Shown: piece after piece, positions 7,447 through 14,029 of the stretch | How the letters are laid out: each line of letters opens with the position of its first letter | How positions within the stretch are numbered: position 1 is the stretch's first letter | From: CAG-390 sp045544735 | GTDB lineage: Bacteria; Bacillota; Clostridia; Oscillospirales; CAG-272 | Direction of reading: 5' to 3' | Length of the DNA: 14,866 nucleotides | Assembly: GCA_045544735.1 (NCBI GenBank) | Contig: JAZPZM010000045.1 | Coordinates: forward strand, 1 to 14,866 | Translations under genes and position numbers: made by a program | Notes under the pieces: generated by a model | What the model saw: the letters and a program-made list of their open reading frames with translations, nothing else | Database searches by the model: none | What the model was told of the DNA's origin: nothing

Positions 7447-7842
7447 TTAATTACCCGCAAAAGCAGCCTTGAAAACAATGCTGTATTTGCGGAGTGCGTC
7501 GAAGTCCGATTCGGTGATGGTGTAGCCATCTGCGACGTGGACTCTGTTGGTGTTGAAGCATCCTGCCGTGTAAACGGAGACACTTTCATCTACAGCGGTG
7601 CCGACTGCAACATCATCACAAAGGATGCAATCGGGAGTCAGCGTTTCGCCTTCAGCTGCTGTGGTGCCGAGAACAACGAGCTTGTTGTCCGCGGAACTCT
7701 TTGCGAGGATTGTTCCTCTCTTGATAGTGGTTTCTGCCGCGAGCTTGCGGATTGTGCCGCCTCTCACTTCGACCTCGGGAACGAGATCAACAACGAGGCC
7801 GTCATATTCCATCTCGCCAACTTTTGCGTTGAGATTTTTCAT
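7447..7842 (-). CDS. Head decoration protein (lambda gpD family)
   Basis: The product has 131 residues starting MKNLNAKVGEMEYDGLVVDL. The ATG at 7842 is preceded by CTAAGGAGGTATCACA. The C-terminal half has the gpD signature: TPDCILCDDVAVGT, then VSVYTAGCFNTNRVHVADGY and FDALRKYSIVFKAAF. The protein trimerises on the capsid surface after expansion and stabilises the shell against internal DNA pressure. It sits between the protease/scaffold gene and the capsid gene, as in lambda. The N-terminal EVRGGTIRKLAAETTIKRGT is the usual strand region of this family. The call is firm. Confidence 0.9.
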   Translation of the reverse strand: MKNLNAKVGEMEYDGLVVDLVPEVEVRGGTIRKLAAETTIKRGTILAKSSADNKLVVLGTTAAEGETLTPDCILCDDVAVGTAVDESVSVYTAGCFNTNRVHVADGYTITESDFDALRKYSIVFKAAFAGN

Positions 7843-7854
7843 TGTGATACCTCC

Positions 7855-8283
7855 TTAGTTCTTGCCGAGCAATGCCTTGACACTGGCTCTCGCCTCTGCC
7901 TGCTTTGCTTCGGGTGTGGTCGGCTCTGCGCCGCCGTTGCCGTTGTCTGCGGGTGCGGCTCCTACACCGCCTGCACCGGACGCGTCGTAGTCAGACTTAA
8001 CGCCTGCCATAAATGCGCCACCTGTTTTTGCTGCCGCCTGTGCGGCACGGAACGCCATCTCCTGCGCTGTACAGGGGTGATCGCCGTACTTCGCGTTACG
8101 GACAGTCTCTTCATCGTAGAGATGTGCGATACTGTCAATGTCCGCGAGGCGCTGACGTTCAGCGTTGGTTGCGTTGGTTTCGGAGTTAGCGTGTTCGGCA
8201 GACACGGCAGCTCTCACGTCACTCTCAACCTGCGCTGCGAGTTCAGGGTTTTCTGTTCTGAGCTCTTCAAGATTTCTTGCCAT
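7855..8283 (-). CDS. Capsid scaffold from an internal start inside the protease gene (lambda Nu3-like)
   Basis: The ATG at 8283-8281 is codon 269 of the protease frame and has AAGGAGGT at 8300-8293, nine bases upstream. That is one of the best ribosome binding sites in the window even though it lies within a coding region, where the codons read GAA GGA GGT AAC AAA CCT ATG. The predicted product is 142 residues, starting MARNLEELRTENPELAAQVE. It is highly charged and helical up to about residue 90, with a Gly/Ala/Pro-rich linker and a short Ala/Lys-rich C-terminal helix. In lambda, nu3 is likewise made from an internal start in the C gene and is the major scaffold, in large excess over the protease. 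The internal site is seen; its use is inferred. Confidence 0.75.
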   Translation of the reverse strand: MARNLEELRTENPELAAQVESDVRAAVSAEHANSETNATNAERQRLADIDSIAHLYDEETVRNAKYGDHPCTAQEMAFRAAQAAAKTGGAFMAGVKSDYDASGAGGVGAAPADNGNGGAEPTTPEAKQAEARASVKALLGKN

Positions 8284-9087
8284 AGGTTTGTTACCTCCTT
8301 CGCTGTCGGTTTCTGCCGACGTATTATTATTTACATCCGCCTGGCTTGCGGTTGTAATCGGAATGGACTCGGGCGCGGTCATACCGCGTGCCAAGTGTAC
8401 TTTTTGCCCTCTCACAAAGAGGGCGGTGCGGTCTGCGCTTGCCGCAATATTGAGCGGCTCTGCATCTTCAATAACCTCGTCGGCAAATCCTTTTTCGACT
8501 GCCTCTCTGCCGGTCATTGTAGCTGTTTCGGACATCATATGCATAAGCACCGTGTCCGTCAATCCGCATTTTCTCTTGTAGATTTCGACCTGCGCTTTAT
8601 CCCAAGCGTCATTTTCTTTCGCTTTGGAACGCATATCGTCAGCGTTGTAGCCGCCGAATAGGAATGACCAAGCCTTATGGATCATAATAAGGCTTGACGG
8701 ATTTGCTCTTACCGTGTCGCAAGCGCACATAATGAGCGAGCCGCCCGACATAGCAACGCCGTCCACAATGCAGACGGTTTCAATTCCGCTCGCGGAGATT
8801 TCACGTAAACGATTATGAACGAGGATCGACACACCTGCATCTCCACCGTAGCTGTTCATACGGAGAGTGAGCTTTTTGCACCCTGCGCCAACAACCTCGT
8901 TCAAGTCTTTCAAGAATTCGTCCTGAATAATGAAAGACCCTTCGACAGGTTCTCCTGTCCAATAATTGATAGGCTGACTTTCTACGATGTCGCCATACAT
9001 AGAGATTTCCGCTTCGTTTCCGTCCGCGTTTGTCATAGCATAACAAGCGCGGCGAATGCTAATCGGAATAAAAGGGTTATTCGGCAT
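7855..9087 (-). CDS. ClpP-like head maturation protease with fused scaffold (lambda gpC-like)
   Basis: The product has 410 residues. The ATG at 9087 overlaps the portal stop and has GGAGGGCAAGGTA in front. Residues about 25-210 form a ClpP-fold serine protease. A conserved N/S-Y-GG-D-V turn near MNSYGGDAGVSI (77-88) precedes the nucleophile Ser114 in VDGVAMSGGSLI and the likely catalytic His137 in SSLIMIHKAW. An ending helix, TATMTGREAVEKGFADEVIE, is typical of this family. I cannot place the catalytic acid with certainty. Residues about 245-410 are low complexity, charged and helical (NLEELRTENPELAAQVESDV), as expected of a scaffold domain. The protease cleaves scaffold and itself during prohead maturation. 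It follows the portal gene as lambda C follows B. Confidence 0.93.
   Translation of the reverse strand: MPNNPFIPISIRRACYAMTNADGNEAEISMYGDIVESQPINYWTGEPVEGSFIIQDEFLKDLNEVVGAGCKKLTLRMNSYGGDAGVSILVHNRLREISASGIETVCIVDGVAMSGGSLIMCACDTVRANPSSLIMIHKAWSFLFGGYNADDMRSKAKENDAWDKAQVEIYKRKCGLTDTVLMHMMSETATMTGREAVEKGFADEVIEDAEPLNIAASADRTALFVRGQKVHLARGMTAPESIPITTASQADVNNNTSAETDSEGGNKPMARNLEELRTENPELAAQVESDVRAAVSAEHANSETNATNAERQRLADIDSIAHLYDEETVRNAKYGDHPCTAQEMAFRAAQAAAKTGGAFMAGVKSDYDASGAGGVGAAPADNGNGGAEPTTPEAKQAEARASVKALLGKN
8293..8300 (-). promoter_or_regulatory. Internal Shine-Dalgarno for the scaffold start
   Basis: AAGGAGGT on the minus strand is perfectly complementary to the anti-Shine-Dalgarno core. 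It is placed nine bases before an in-frame ATG (8283) inside the protease gene. This decides the internal scaffold start. Confidence 0.75.
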
Positions 9088-10747
9088 TACCTTGCCCTCC
9101 TGTTGTTTGATTTCCCGTGTTGTTCGGATCGGGAGGGTCCGTTGGATCAGGCGGCTCGGTCTGAACGGCCGGTGCCGCGGGAGGCTCGCTCGGTGCAGCA
9201 GAGGGTTTCATTTCGTTCTCTCGGTTTAAGATTTCGATGTTTTCCTCCCAGTTTCCACCGTAGTATTCGCGTGTCACTTGCTCGTTGGTCTTCCAACCGT
9301 GCTTAACTGCAAGCTCGTTCGCGGTAGCTTCCTTGTGGGGATCGAGGTGAGTTTGCGCGGGTCCGTCCCATCTCGTTCCGCACCAAGCGGCTCTGATAAG
9401 AGGATCCGTGAAGAAACCAGGCGCCTTGATGCGCCCAATCGCAACCGCCTCGGCAAGCCACGCTTCATAGGTCGGCTGACAGAAATCGTCCACCAACCAA
9501 ACGCGACGCATCTTGAACGCTTCCCACGCTTCTTCAAGAGCACCCTTTGCCGCGCTGTAAGAGGAATTAAATTCCTTGATAAGCACATCGTAGGGGAGTT
9601 CAAGGTCTGCGCCGACCATCTTGCACATCGTCTTGAAGAAAGACTCAAAGCTCGCGGTCGGGATATTGGGATTTCCGAACGTAATGCTTTCGCCGTCCGC
9701 GAGATGCTGAACGGTGCCGGGTCCCATCTCGTATTCGTTCTCGTCCTCGCTGATGGAGTCGGGTTGGTCGTCGGGTATTCCGTCGATGTCGCCTGCGCCG
9801 ACTTCATTCATCGGTATCTCGCTATGCTCGGTTTGTGTGGTGATCCACGCCGTAAAGAACGATTGCACCAACGCGGCCATAAGCGTTGACTCGGTGTACC
9901 TACGCAACTGCAAAAGCGGCTCAATGACCTGCGCCAAATACGTAACACCACGGTATTGGTCGGGGCGCTCCGATGCCATAATGTGCAGAATGTTCGGCAT
10001 TCCTGTCTTTTCGCCTACCGCGATAACGCGTTGCCACTCCGTTTTGTCAGCTGTGATTTGGTACGGATAGGTGTTGCGAATGTAGTAGGCAACCACGCAG
10101 CCGTTCTCGTCAACCTCTACGCCGTCAAAGATTTTATTCCCGGTCGTAGGGTTTTTGCCCTGTGTGGTTGTGGGGTTTACCGTCTTTACCATATCAATCG
10201 GGGTGCTGATCCTGTCAGCCTCGATGATGTGCAGACGGAGAGAGTAAGGGTTCATCGGTGTTGTCTTGTATCTCTTGTGCAGAGAAAAGACATCTCCCGA
10301 CATCAGCCACGACTTGATAACGAGCTGTTGCAATCCCCAAAAGTTATTCAGACCGAGCGCGTCGCACTTCCGCTTATCGCTCGCCCACATTCTGAATTCC
10401 TTTTCGGTTTTCCTTTGCCACTCTTTTGCCGCTTCCTCGGAAAGACCGAGAGTATCACGGTCAATGGCGCACTTCATATACAAGCCGGTACCGACAACCT
10501 TGGTTCTGTTTGTATTGATAGCGGCGGCTGCGACAGGCGAGGACATATAAAGCATTCTGCCACGCTGACGCAATGTAAAATTGTGAAAGTCGATGTCCTC
10601 TGACGGAGCACCGCTTTTCGCAAGGAAGCCTTGCAACGCTCGGCGTACTTGGCTTGCACCCGCGTCGCCATATCCCTGCGCCTTGCGCCTGTGCGGTGCT
10701 TGGGTTTGGCGCGGTGGATCTGTGCGCGGTTTCTTTTCTTCGCTCAT
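9077..10747 (-). CDS. Portal protein (lambda gpB family)
   Basis: The product has 556 residues starting MSEEKKPRTDPPRQTQAPHR. The start at 10747 has GAAGGAGGTTGAAACG upstream. The frame can be read further up to 10831, but those 28 codons come from the palindromic spacer element and are not protein-like. The family pattern is clear: MLYMSSPVAAAAINTNRTKV followed by VGTGLYMKCAID, then IKSWLMSGDVFSLHKRYK, HIIEADRISTP, FDGVEVDENGCVVAYYIRNT, and a C-terminal region with SYSAAKGALEEAWEAFKMRR. The tail after about residue 515 is Pro/Glu-rich and disordered. Twelve copies form the portal ring through which the terminase drives DNA and to which the connector proteins attach. The stop at 9077 overlaps the protease start. 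Confidence 0.95.
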   Translation of the reverse strand: MSEEKKPRTDPPRQTQAPHRRKAQGYGDAGASQVRRALQGFLAKSGAPSEDIDFHNFTLRQRGRMLYMSSPVAAAAINTNRTKVVGTGLYMKCAIDRDTLGLSEEAAKEWQRKTEKEFRMWASDKRKCDALGLNNFWGLQQLVIKSWLMSGDVFSLHKRYKTTPMNPYSLRLHIIEADRISTPIDMVKTVNPTTTQGKNPTTGNKIFDGVEVDENGCVVAYYIRNTYPYQITADKTEWQRVIAVGEKTGMPNILHIMASERPDQYRGVTYLAQVIEPLLQLRRYTESTLMAALVQSFFTAWITTQTEHSEIPMNEVGAGDIDGIPDDQPDSISEDENEYEMGPGTVQHLADGESITFGNPNIPTASFESFFKTMCKMVGADLELPYDVLIKEFNSSYSAAKGALEEAWEAFKMRRVWLVDDFCQPTYEAWLAEAVAIGRIKAPGFFTDPLIRAAWCGTRWDGPAQTHLDPHKEATANELAVKHGWKTNEQVTREYYGGNWEENIEILNRENEMKPSAAPSEPPAAPAVQTEPPDPTDPPDPNNTGNQTTGGQGNAE

Positions 10748-10770
10748 CGTTTCAACCTCCTTCGTCAGTA

Positions 10771-10826
10771 ATAAAAAACGGATTGCCCACGCAGCGAAAG
10801 GAGCGAAACTCTGCGGGGCGATCCGT
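10771..10826 (-). repeat. Long palindromic element with T-run between gpW-like and portal genes (REP/MITE-like or terminator)
   Basis: Arms 10778-10794 and 10811-10826 pair over 16 positions, with one single-base bulge (10788-10790 region) and one weak position. On the minus strand the second arm ends in ATCCGT followed by a T-run (10778-10773), which is the shape of an intrinsic terminator in the direction of the operon. The plus-strand reading GGAGCGAA, nine bases, then GGC-G-ATCCG resembles, from memory, a dispersed intergenic palindrome common in bacteria (GGAGCGAA, spacer, GGCAATCCG). It sits in a 111-base spacer inside an otherwise gap-free head operon. The portal ribosome binding site lies immediately downstream, leaving no room for a new promoter, so transcripts must read through. 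Structure is seen; origin and function are inferred. Confidence 0.6.
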
Positions 10827-10858
10827 AGCACAAGCTCGCACGGAGCTCATACCCAAAA

Positions 10859-11113
10859 TTAGAAATCTCTCGGAATAATACCGAAAGCTTTGCGAGCCTT
10901 TTTGCCGTTCATAATCGCGGCATACTCGGAGCGCTTATTGACGGCATCGGTTATCTCTTTTGTCAGCGTGTCAATGTCGAAACGCGTGAGAGATCTACCG
11001 TCTATGGTGTAGCTCTTTACGCCGCCGTCCACCAAAGCAAGCTTTGCTTGGGTGAGCTTTGTAATGAGCGCGTCGTAATATTCATATAAGGCTTTCGCCT
11101 CAGCTCTTGTCAT
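10859..11113 (-). CDS. Small head-joining type protein (gpW / DUF6148-like)
   Basis: The product has 84 residues starting MTRAEAKALYEYYDALITKL. The ATG at 11113 is chosen because TAAGGAGGTATCTT precedes it. An in-frame ATG at 11131 lacks such a site and overlaps the terminase end. The protein has two helices joined by a hairpin: an amphipathic N-terminal helix, then SYTIDGRSLTRFDIDTLTKE, a signature of small phage proteins of the gpW and DUF6148 type. A basic tail (MNGKKARKAFGIIPRDF) follows. In lambda, gpW lies between terminase and portal genes, as here, and helps retain DNA and join head to tail. Size, motif and place agree, but separating gpW from DUF6148 needs a profile search. Confidence 0.75.
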   Translation of the reverse strand: MTRAEAKALYEYYDALITKLTQAKLALVDGGVKSYTIDGRSLTRFDIDTLTKEITDAVNKRSEYAAIMNGKKARKAFGIIPRDF

Positions 11114-11124
11114 AAGATACCTCC

Positions 11125-13074
11125 TTACCAATCGTCATAGTATTTCTTCAACTTATTGCCCTTGCGTTGCGGTTTGTGAGCCGTTTGAGGACGGTTTGGA
11201 GGCGTTGCAACAGGCGTTTGTGTGTTCGGTGTTGTTCCTCTTAGCCTGCGCTCTATCGCGTCCATATCGGGCGATGCGGCTTTCTTGGCGGCGTTTGCGT
11301 AATCGCGACAGTCAAGCGGCTCGTTGCGCTCGTGTCCGGGGATTTTCTCCCATTGCCACGGGTGCTTGTGTCCGTTCTTATAAACCAATCGCTCAGAGAG
11401 CAGACCCTTGAAATATGTCGGTCCGTAATCGTCGCGCCGCGGGAAGTGGCAATACTTGCTTCCGGGAGACTGCACTCGCAGATTATCCATAATAAGCTGT
11501 TTGCCTGCATCTACACCGATTTCATATACCCAACACATACCGAGCGCTCTGCCGTTGACAACGATTTTCTGTTTCTTCGGGGGAGATGTAAACGGTATGT
11601 CTTGACCGCCTCGACCTTTGATAGCAAACACCTTTTTGGCAAGGCGCTCACGGCAGCGCATTCTGACGTCTTGTGTGAAGTGTCCACCTTCGTCCACGAA
11701 TGTCGTGGACACTCTCAAACCGATGCCCGATTTGAAGCGGTAGACGTGGTCGATAATATCATCAAGGCGTTGCCAAACCTCGTCTGTGTCAGGTCTGCCC
11801 ATTATGATACCTTTTTTGATACCCCAAGACTCGTCAAAATGACCGTAACCGACCACCTCATATTCCAAGCGGTCGTCCTGTGTATCAACTCCGCACGTCA
11901 GATAAAGCACTCCTTCGGGGAGCTCTACGGGAGAGCCGTCCTCGTTAGTGCCGTAATCTTCGCGACGAGCCATTACGCTTTCTTCGTCTTCCAGGTCTCC
12001 GCGGTCCTCCCACAGCAAACCGAAACGGGTATTGTAAACAACCTGCATCTTTTTGGAGTTGCCGATTGCCTTAAGGTATTGCAGTATAGTCGATTTCCAC
12101 GACGCCCAAGGCGATACCCAAGAGGAAAGCCAAAAAGAACGTGTCTGATGTTGCTTATATGCGTCGGGGTTGTCAGCCACCCACTTTGACGGTTGCGCTT
12201 TTATCTCGCGCTCGGAGGAAACTCCACCGCAGCAGGGGCAAACATAGTGAATTTCGGTGATGTCGTAAACCTTGTCGTTTCCGACCTCGGTTGTATCGTA
12301 ATCAAAGCGGATATTCTCAAAGATGATTTCGCTGTATTCCTCGCAATGAGGACACCGCGTTTTCCACCGTTCCATTGTGCCGTCGCCGTATGCTCGTTCA
12401 ATCGCGCTCGCACCTTTGACGGTTGGTGTAGATACCTCTACCGACTTGGCATTGTAGAACGTGATCTGACGCGCCGTTGCAAGCTCCCAAGGGTCGCCCT
12501 CGTTGCCTGCCGACGTCGCCCATCTATCTCGCTCGTCACCGAATATGTATCGGATAGGCTTGGAGCAGAGGGCGTGAGCTTCGGTTGAGCCGCACATCGT
12601 GAGAATGCCGCCAGGATATGACTTTTGGAGAATGGTGTTTGCGGACTCTCGGCTCTTCGGGTCGGCAACCTTGTTTTTCAGACACTTCGTATCTCGTATC
12701 ATAGGAGCAATACGGAGCTTGGAGTAGTCTTTGGCGTCTATGGTTGTCGGCTGAATAAAGAGGATTGAGCCGGGGTCTTGGTCGATAATGTAGCCAATCA
12801 TATTGTTTATGCACTCGGACTTACCGACCTGTGAGGAAGCCACTACCGCGATGTGTCGGAGAACAGGATCGTTGAACGCGTCCATAATGTCCTTAAGGTA
12901 CGGCGTTCTGCTCGTTCTCCATTGTCCGACCTCTGCGGAGCTTTCCTGTGATAGCTTTCGCTTTTTGTCTGCCCATTGGGAGACGGTTAATTGTTCGGGT
13001 GGTCTTATTCCTGCAATCGCTCTTGAAATGGCGGCGTTGAGTCGGTCTGCATCAGTCCTCTTCGTCGTCGCCAT
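11125..13074 (-). CDS. terL: Terminase large subunit (lambda gpA family)
   Basis: The product has 649 residues starting MATTKRTDADRLNAAISRAI; GGAG lies about ten bases before the ATG at 13074. N-terminal ATPase: the phosphate-binding loop is AVVASSQVGKSE (about 76-87) and the Walker B is IRYIFGDERDRW with D180/E181. A zinc-ribbon pair, CPHC (241-244) and CPCC (279-282), is typical of GpA-type terminases. The nuclease half has GVDTQDDRLEYEVVGYG (D397 and nearby acidic residues), VDEGGH (D461), and RDYANAAKKA near the end. The length matches lambda gpA (641). It cuts concatemeric DNA and powers translocation into the prohead with the small subunit encoded upstream, whose coding region it overlaps by 23 bases. 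GpA-type terminases usually act at cos sites, so cohesive ends are likely. Confidence 0.97.
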   Translation of the reverse strand: MATTKRTDADRLNAAISRAIAGIRPPEQLTVSQWADKKRKLSQESSAEVGQWRTSRTPYLKDIMDAFNDPVLRHIAVVASSQVGKSECINNMIGYIIDQDPGSILFIQPTTIDAKDYSKLRIAPMIRDTKCLKNKVADPKSRESANTILQKSYPGGILTMCGSTEAHALCSKPIRYIFGDERDRWATSAGNEGDPWELATARQITFYNAKSVEVSTPTVKGASAIERAYGDGTMERWKTRCPHCEEYSEIIFENIRFDYDTTEVGNDKVYDITEIHYVCPCCGGVSSEREIKAQPSKWVADNPDAYKQHQTRSFWLSSWVSPWASWKSTILQYLKAIGNSKKMQVVYNTRFGLLWEDRGDLEDEESVMARREDYGTNEDGSPVELPEGVLYLTCGVDTQDDRLEYEVVGYGHFDESWGIKKGIIMGRPDTDEVWQRLDDIIDHVYRFKSGIGLRVSTTFVDEGGHFTQDVRMRCRERLAKKVFAIKGRGGQDIPFTSPPKKQKIVVNGRALGMCWVYEIGVDAGKQLIMDNLRVQSPGSKYCHFPRRDDYGPTYFKGLLSERLVYKNGHKHPWQWEKIPGHERNEPLDCRDYANAAKKAASPDMDAIERRLRGTTPNTQTPVATPPNRPQTAHKPQRKGNKLKKYYDDW

Positions 13075-13678
13075 TAGTGATGGGCTCCATATTCATTCGC
13101 GCTCTCACGCGTTCCTCGTATTTCTTGGGGTCATATTGGTACGTGGAGAGGTCTTCCATAATCTTGTAAACCTCTCTCTGAATGACCGCCGACACTTCCG
13201 CAGGGTCGCTTATTGCCGCTACCTCTACGGACAATCGTCCGGGCAAAGCAATCAAAGCTCCGCGGACGGCATATATCAAATCCTCGGTCATAGCCGCAAC
13301 GTCCTCGGAACGATGCATTTTGCCTTGCATCTCTTTCGCTTGGAGGTCAGCCACGACGGCTTTTGATGCCTTTATCCTCGCGTCAGCCATTCGCCGCGCC
13401 TTTTCGATTTTGTCCTCTTCCTCGTCTACGGGATTTGCGCTCGCACGTTCTTCAAGCATATCGCAATAGGAGCGAATATTGTCTGCAAGATTGTAGAGCG
13501 AGCCGTGAGGCGTCATAGATTTGTTGAGCGTGCCTTGCGATGTCAGTTGTCCCACCCATTGATTTGACTTGCCAATCATCGAGCAGATGTCGGCAGTCTT
13601 TACAAAAATCGGAGTGCCGGCTTGCAAGATATACGCATTTCCACCTTCCATAATGGCAGGGTCTTTTGTCTTTGCCAT
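13052..13678 (-). CDS. terS: Terminase small subunit (lambda Nu1-like)
   Basis: The product has 208 residues starting MAKTKDPAIMEGGNAYILQA. The ATG at 13678 is preceded by AGAAAGGAGAACTGGT. Residues about 24-75 form a winged helix-turn-helix: FVKTADICSMIGKSNQWVGQ, then LTSQGTLNKS, GSLYNLADNIRSYCDML. These correspond to the DNA-binding region of lambda gpNu1, which recognises cos. A charged helical linker (EEEDKIEKARRMADARIKAS) and a longer helix (DLIYAVRGALIALPGRLSVE) follow, with a C-terminal acidic tail. The protein is somewhat longer than lambda Nu1 (181). It should bind the packaging site and direct the large subunit, encoded immediately downstream. Confidence 0.9.
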   Translation of the reverse strand: MAKTKDPAIMEGGNAYILQAGTPIFVKTADICSMIGKSNQWVGQLTSQGTLNKSMTPHGSLYNLADNIRSYCDMLEERASANPVDEEEDKIEKARRMADARIKASKAVVADLQAKEMQGKMHRSEDVAAMTEDLIYAVRGALIALPGRLSVEVAAISDPAEVSAVIQREVYKIMEDLSTYQYDPKKYEERVRARMNMEPITNGDDEED

Positions 13679-13708
13679 ACCAGTTCTCCTTTCTGTTGTT
13701 ATGCAAAG

Positions 13709-13748
13709 GGGCGACTACCGCTCATTTTACGCTACTTATCAGTCGCCC
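13709..13748. repeat. Inverted repeat in terS leader, arms 13709-13716 and 13741-13748
   Basis: GGGCGACT at 13709-13716 and AGTCGCCC at 13741-13748 are perfect inverted copies separated by 24 bases. It lies 31 bases upstream of the terS ATG, in the short non-coding stretch where lambda has cosB/cosN. The G-run and the GCGAC core are reminiscent of a lambda-type cos, though too short to prove it. It could equally be an RNA hairpin affecting the terS message. The repeat is directly visible; function is open. Confidence 0.55.
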
Positions 13749-13789
13749 GGAGTTTTTCGCAACCTGCGGAATTGCTTATGGAGGCTCGC

Positions 13790-13827
13790 TCACACGAGAG
13801 AGGAAGGAAAAAATAACTCTCGCGTGA
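13790..13827 (-). repeat. Inverted repeat / hairpin downstream of tRNA, arms 13790-13800 and 13817-13827
   Basis: The arms give an 11-position stem with a 16-base loop. On the minus-strand RNA all positions pair, with one G-U wobble, while the plus-strand RNA has one A-C mismatch, so the structure favours the transcribed strand. The loop contains ATTTTTTCCTTCC. There is no U-tract after the stem, so it is not a standard terminator. It could help release the tRNA precursor or be part of a packaging region. Confidence 0.5.
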
Positions 13828-13854
13828 TTTTCCGTAGGATATTTCCAAAGGTTT

Positions 13855-13929
13855 TGGAGCTGACGGAGGGAGTCGAACCCACAACCTGCTGATTACAAGT
13901 CAGCTGCTCTGCCATTGAGCCACGTCAGC
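13855..13929 (-). tRNA. tRNA-Thr (anticodon TGT), CCA encoded
   Basis: The minus strand folds into a full cloverleaf of 72 bases plus encoded CCA at 13857-13855. Acceptor arms GCTGACG (13929-13923) and CGTCAGC pair perfectly. The D stem is GCTC/GAGC. The anticodon stem GCTGA/TCAGC encloses loop CTTGTAA, giving anticodon TGT (codon ACA). The T arm is GTGGG-TTCGACT-CCCTC. The T stem has one U-U mismatch at its second pair, which is unusual. The discriminator base is U, as in bacterial threonine tRNAs. It lies between the ParB-like gene and the terminase genes, transcribed with them. A phage-borne tRNA of this kind probably supports translation of ACA codons in late genes or replaces a host tRNA lost during infection; that role is inference. 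Confidence 0.93.
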
Positions 13930-13995
13930 GTATAAATGCGATATGCCTTTTGAGCATATATGTATCTGGACTCCCGCCGTTCCCGCATTTTTTGT

Positions 13996-14024
13996 GATAC
14001 ATTATCCATCCCACTTATTGTCAA
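13996..14024 (-). promoter_or_regulatory. Possible promoter for tRNA-terminase transcript
   Basis: On the minus strand, a perfect TTGACA (14024-14019) is followed after 17 bases by TGTATC (14001-13996), a weak -10 box, in an AT-rich stretch about 90 bases before the tRNA. The -35 match is good and the -10 poor, so this is tentative. Between here and the tRNA is a small palindrome (ATATGC 13941-13946 and GCATAT 13953-13958). No other promoter-like site is visible in the following operon. Confidence 0.3.
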
Positions 14025-14029
14025 TTCAA

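Noticed and set aside
6281..7450. Plus-strand open frame (389 codons) opposite the major capsid gene
   Set aside because: Antisense shadow of the capsid gene for the same codon-use reason; no start signal and no recognisable domain.
7537..8661. Plus-strand open frame (374 codons) opposite decoration and protease genes
   Set aside because: Spans two confident minus-strand genes and the gap between them; Cys-rich shadow without a ribosome binding site.
10748..10831. 28-residue N-terminal extension of the portal protein
   Set aside because: The extra codons are translated from the palindromic spacer element. The ATG at 10747 has a strong binding site and the right family start.
13622..13892. 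Plus-strand open frames covering the terS leader and tRNA
   Set aside because: They run antisense through terS and the tRNA, lack start signals and have no family resemblance.
13855..13929. tRNA as a prophage attachment site
   Set aside because: Late phage genes lie on both sides and there is no integrase or duplicated tRNA end in the window, so a phage-encoded tRNA is the simpler reading.
13893..14009. 38-codon minus-strand ORF starting MDNVSQKMRERRESRYIYAQ
   Set aside because: It looks faintly protein-like but has no Shine-Dalgarno sequence and runs deep into the tRNA gene, ending in the anticodon arm, so it is most likely chance.
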